A stretch of DNA of 64,000 bases from Bacteroidales bacterium. GTDB lineage: Bacteria > Bacteroidota > Bacteroidia > Bacteroidales > Muribaculaceae. The stretch is taken from the NCBI GenBank assembly GCA_014800815.1, contig JAAVFI010000024.1:1-64000 (forward strand), given 5' to 3'. Below, one piece after another: positions 60,808 to 64,000 of the stretch. Position numbers and translations under genes: made by a program. The notes below the pieces were generated by a model. It was not told the DNA's origin and made no database searches. It saw only the letters and a list, made by a program, of their open reading frames with translations. Every line of letters starts with the position of its first letter. The first letter of the stretch is position 1.

Positions 60808-63717
60808 ATGAAGAAAATCTATTTCCTTCTGCTTGCTGCCATACTCGGCACAGGTTTCTCTTTCTCGGCTAAGGCTTTCGACTTCCCGGCCATTGATCCC
60901 GAACCGGGTTCGACTGTCGAGTCTTTCAGCAAGTTCTCCCTGGTTCTCAAGGGAACGCAGCAACCGGGCGCATCTACTTGGTCTAAAGTAACACTCTCGA
61001 ATGGCTCAACGACTTACGAAGGTGTATCTTATGTAGGTTTTCCTGTCGATCTGCCTGACTACTCTGGTAAGATATGGACTTTTGAATTCTTAAATGGTCA
61101 GGTGGCTACTGAAGACGGCGAGTGGACACTCTCCTTACCTGAAGGTTTCGTTACTGACATGGGAACCAATAGCCCCGCCTACACCGCTACCTACTTCATC
61201 GGCGAACCCAAGCCCGCTACTGCAAAGTATGCAAGTCTCACACCTGAATCGGGCTCTACCCTCGAGTCTTTCGAGCAATTTACTCTTAAGATAACAGCCG
61301 GCTATCCTGTTCCTAACCAGCCCTCATTTGAGAATATCAAGTTTACCAACGGTACAACTACTATCACAGGTGCAAGGATGTCAGGTTTCGCTCAGGATTA
61401 TGATATGGAACTCGGAGTGATGTATTACGCGCCCACTTTCACACTCTCTCAAGCCGTTACCGAAGCCGGCGAATGGACTCTCGAAATCCCCGAAGGTCTC
61501 TTCTCTGTCTCATCTACGGGCGACAACCAGCTCATGGAAGCTGTTACCGCCACCTATACCATCGGCGAGCCCAAGCCCACTACCGAGAAGTATCTGGGCA
61601 TCGATCCCGCATCGGGCTCTACCCTTGAGTCTTTCGAAACATTTACTCTCGAGATTGGTGGATATCCCCTCCGTCACGACGAAATCCTCAAAGAGATTAA
61701 GTTCACCAACGGAACAACCACTATCACCGGCGCTTCAAATATCAATATGATTTACGGCGACACCTACAAGCCTGTGCTCAAACTTTCTCAGGCTGTTACC
61801 GAAGAAGGCGAATGGACTCTTATCATTCCGGAAGGAGCATTCAGCATCGCAGGTGGTGATCCTCTCGAAGCTTTCACAGCTACTTACACCATTGCAGCTC
61901 CCAAGATTCTCGAGTATGTAGGTATCGAACCCGCTACCGAGTCTACCCTCAAGAAGTTTGCTTCGTTCAAGCTCCTGCTTCCCTTCGATGAAATGGCGGA
62001 ATATCAGGCAAACATCGATGCTTCACTTATCGAAAGCATCACAATGAGCAACGGCAGCACTACTATCAAGGGTGCTGAGCTTGTGGGCTTCGAACCCGAA
62101 TGGGGTACTCCCTACCTCGTAGCTGAATTCGCTCTTCCCGAAGTTATTGCTGAAGCAGGCGAATGGACTCTCGAAATTCCCCAGGGCCTCATCTACACCG
62201 GTACTTGGGACGACGCTACCGAATCGTTCCTCCACAACGGCGACATATACAGCGCTCTCACTGCCAAGTACACTATCGACCCCAATGCCAAGTCGAAGCT
62301 CGATGTCTTCACTCTCACTCCCGCCTCAGGCTCCGAAGTAGAGAAGATCGAAGAAATCAGCATGGTATTCTATGAATACACTGCATACGAGATGGGTGTT
62401 GAAACTCCCGATGAACTTGAGCTTACCAACGGTAAAAGTACCGTAGTTGCTTATGTTTCGCGCGACTGGAACGTCGAGGACTACCTCACTTTCATCATCG
62501 CCCCCGAAGAGCCCATCACCGAACCCGGCACATGGAAACTCTCCGTTGCTGAAGGTGCATTCTCTTTCGGTGCAGAGGCAAATGCAGCTTTCGAAGCTGA
62601 ATGGACTATCCCCACTCCCGCCAACTACATCCTCACACCCGAGCCGGGCAGCACTATCGAAAACGCCAACGAGTTCACTATCGAATTCCCCTATGCTACA
62701 AAGGTTGAGTTTGCGGGCGACGCCTGGTCTGTCAGCGTAACCAATGGCAATACATGGGGTGTTCCCAGCTACAAAGTGACCGAAGTGGAAGGCGCTGAGC
62801 ATCCCACCTTCAAGTTCACTATCCCCGAAGATGCCGCCCCCGGACGTACTCCCATGGGCACAGTTCATCTCATCGTGGAGGAAGGTGCATTCATCGTCGA
62901 CGGCACTCCCAGCGAGGAAATCAGCGCAGTCTACGTAGTTAGCTTCGAAGCATCTACCGACTATACCCAGACTCCCGAGTCTATCCTCGTTCCTGACGAC
63001 TACGGATATGTATATCCCACGTTTGTATTCGACGAAGGTGCTACCGTGCGCCGCGTAGGCGACATTACCGTAACCCTCGGCGGCATTAATTTCACCGACT
63101 TCACCAGCCGTGTAGAAGGCATCTACCTCGCCATCATCATTCCTGTTACTGCCGAAGACTATGGCAAGGAACTTAAGGTGAGCCTCCCCGAAGGTGGTGT
63201 ACTCATCGGAGACAAGCCCTCTACCGTGATCGAAGGTACATGGACTATCGAAGCTCCCCGCACCTACGCTTACGAACTCAGCCCCAACCCCGACGAGACA
63301 GTTTCCGACCTCAGCACTATCACTGTCATCTTCCCCGAAGCTAAGTCTATCGAGTTCTTCGAGTACTGGAACGCAAGCCTCCGCAGCAGCAACTACAGCT
63401 ACTATCAGAGCGCTAAGGGCGAACTCCTCGAAGGCGACCAGGTAGGTGTCAAACTCACCTTTGACCCCGCTCCTACTGCAGAAGGCGAATACACTTTCAC
63501 ACTCCGCGAAGGTTCGCTCACTCTCGACGGTGCATTCGCATCTCCCGAAGTTAAGGTTGAATATAACTTCGACTCTGAGAGCGGCGTAGAAGGCATCGCA
63601 ATCGACGCTGAATCTACAGCTATCTTCAACCTCCAGGGTATCCGCATCAATACCACATGGAGCGAACTTGCCCCCGGCATCTACATTGTCAACGGCAAGA
63701 AAGTGGCTAAGAAGTAA
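60808..63717 (+). CDS. Secreted multi-repeat protein with sorting-type C-terminus
   Basis: A 969-residue protein: signal peptide (about 1-22), then about eight immunoglobulin-like beta repeats of 105-130 residues, each opening with a pattern of the type PxxGSTLESFxxFTL. Repeat starts are near 60895, 61243, 61603, 61927, 62317, 62638, 62970 and 63283; the first three are most alike, the seventh is the most degenerate. Many end ETGEWTLxIPEG or AGEWTLEIPxG. It ends with a linker (SGVEGI) and short tail (AIFNLQGIRI, APGIYIVNGKKV). Repeat-built surface proteins of this kind usually act as adhesins or stalks; here that is inference. A strong terminator follows. Confidence 0.78.
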   Translation: MKKIYFLLLAAILGTGFSFSAKAFDFPAIDPEPGSTVESFSKFSLVLKGTQQPGASTWSKVTLSNGSTTYEGVSYVGFPVDLPDYSGKIWTFEFLNGQVATEDGEWTLSLPEGFVTDMGTNSPAYTATYFIGEPKPATAKYASLTPESGSTLESFEQFTLKITAGYPVPNQPSFENIKFTNGTTTITGARMSGFAQDYDMELGVMYYAPTFTLSQAVTEAGEWTLEIPEGLFSVSSTGDNQLMEAVTATYTIGEPKPTTEKYLGIDPASGSTLESFETFTLEIGGYPLRHDEILKEIKFTNGTTTITGASNINMIYGDTYKPVLKLSQAVTEEGEWTLIIPEGAFSIAGGDPLEAFTATYTIAAPKILEYVGIEPATESTLKKFASFKLLLPFDEMAEYQANIDASLIESITMSNGSTTIKGAELVGFEPEWGTPYLVAEFALPEVIAEAGEWTLEIPQGLIYTGTWDDATESFLHNGDIYSALTAKYTIDPNAKSKLDVFTLTPASGSEVEKIEEISMVFYEYTAYEMGVETPDELELTNGKSTVVAYVSRDWNVEDYLTFIIAPEEPITEPGTWKLSVAEGAFSFGAEANAAFEAEWTIPTPANYILTPEPGSTIENANEFTIEFPYATKVEFAGDAWSVSVTNGNTWGVPSYKVTEVEGAEHPTFKFTIPEDAAPGRTPMGTVHLIVEEGAFIVDGTPSEEISAVYVVSFEASTDYTQTPESILVPDDYGYVYPTFVFDEGATVRRVGDITVTLGGINFTDFTSRVEGIYLAIIIPVTAEDYGKELKVSLPEGGVLIGDKPSTVIEGTWTIEAPRTYAYELSPNPDETVSDLSTITVIFPEAKSIEFFEYWNASLRSSNYSYYQSAKGELLEGDQVGVKLTFDPAPTAEGEYTFTLREGSLTLDGAFASPEVKVEYNFDSESGVEGIAIDAESTAIFNLQGIRINTTWSELAPGIYIVNGKKVAKK

Positions 63718-63740
63718 TTTCTGAATCACTCCAATATCAA

Positions 63741-63776
63741 ATCGCCCGGCTGCGTCGCAGTCGGGCGATTTTTTTG
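63741..63776 (+). terminator. Terminator of the secreted-protein block
   Basis: 8-bp outer stem (63741-63748 with 63762-63769) and 5-bp inner stem, followed by seven T, 23 nt after the stop codon. Confidence 0.95.
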
Positions 63777-63879
63777 CCTGAGGGGGTGGGGGAGGAGCTA
63801 AAAAACGTGGTGGTGGAGAGATGCGCGGACTATAGACGACTGATAAGTAGCGGAATATCCGTTGACTCAGCCATGAATC

Positions 63880-63896
63880 GGCGTCCTCCAGACGCC
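63880..63896. repeat. REP-like hairpin, copy 1
   Basis: Stem GGCGTC/GACGCC with a short loop CTCCA, preceded by TGAATC. A closely related copy at 63971-63987 differs at paired positions. Confidence 0.65.
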
Positions 63897-63916
63897 AACG
63901 TGTGTTTGAGGGCTAT

Positions 63917-63957
63917 CCCGGCACATCTCTCCGCCTGCGGCTCCGCTATGTGCCGGG
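63917..63957. repeat. Inverted repeat, 10-bp arms
   Basis: CCCGGCACAT (63917-63926) and ATGTGCCGGG (63948-63957), with a smaller CCGC/GCGG hairpin inside. Lies between the two REP-like hairpins. Confidence 0.65.
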
Positions 63958-63970
63958 TTACTGGTGAATC

Positions 63971-63987
63971 GGTGTCCTCCGGACACC
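63971..63987. repeat. REP-like hairpin, copy 2
   Basis: Stem GGTGTCC/GGACACC, 3-nt loop, preceded by TGAATC. It is the counterpart of 63880-63896 with compensating base changes. Confidence 0.65.
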
Positions 63988-64000
63988 ACTGTAGTTACTG

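Noticed and set aside
62326..63729. 467-codon frame opposite the repeat protein
   Set aside because: Antisense of a strongly repetitive coding region with a clear signal peptide and tail on the plus strand.

Overview
The window reads as chromosomal DNA of a member of the order Bacteroidales, most probably a gut Muribaculaceae-type bacterium (family-level call is inference). The support is the promoter style (-33 TTTG, 19-20 nt spacer, -7 TAnnTTTG, seen complete at eight sites), the fused SecDF, a TonB-dependent receptor with a carboxypeptidase-like N-terminal domain, a surface lipoprotein, DUF2851, DUF3822 and DUF2723/GT117 proteins, and secreted proteins ending in a sorting-type C-terminal domain. 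No rRNA, tRNA, CRISPR array, transposase or integrase was recognised.

Layout. 1-487: end of a truncated unknown gene on the minus strand and a G-rich spacer. 487-5881 (minus): a DUF2723/GT117 membrane glycosyltransferase, a NodB-type polysaccharide deacetylase and queG in a tight operon. 5967-7078 (minus): SemiSWEET transporter translationally coupled to a fucosyltransferase-like enzyme. 7201-8337 (minus): OmpA-family porin. 8504-10517 (plus): a two-gene Septu-like defence module (AAA/ABC-type ATPase plus HNH nuclease) lying between two perfect 37-bp copies of the cysS promoter. 10544-21147 (plus): cysS, a YbjN-like protein, an unusual single-pass membrane protein, ribE, DUF2851, an ABC-F ATPase, asd and a CPA2 antiporter. 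21151-22566 (minus): two secreted unknowns. 22668-30327 (minus): a six-gene unit alaS, DUF3822, rsmD, LptF/G-type permease, ribBA, Crp/Fnr regulator. 30457-31777 (plus): M23 peptidase and MerR regulator. 31837-38373 (minus): a lipoprotein, an orphan promoter-terminator pair that may be a small RNA (plus strand), a cobalamin adenosyltransferase, and a TonB receptor with its surface lipoprotein. 38587-49515 (minus): secDF, then topA-rluA-TPR-barrel. 49991-63717 (plus): six consecutive secreted proteins, all with related C-terminal tails, most separated by strong hairpins. 63718-64000: terminator and REP-like hairpins.

How the genes fit together. Most of the window is core metabolism and envelope biogenesis: riboflavin synthesis is split between ribE and ribBA, cell-envelope work between the deacetylase, GT117, LptF/G, M23, OmpA, SecDF and the TPR/barrel pair. 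Two accessory features stand out. The first is the Septu-like module, whose arrival appears to have duplicated the host cysS promoter, so that the defence genes have a housekeeping promoter and cysS keeps its own. The second is the 14-kb block of secreted proteins: a streptopain-like C10 protease, three tandem paralogues of an unrecognised family, a repeat-built adhesin-like protein and another unknown, all with the same kind of tail and therefore probably exported and anchored by one route (type IX-like secretion is the inference; no por genes are in the window).
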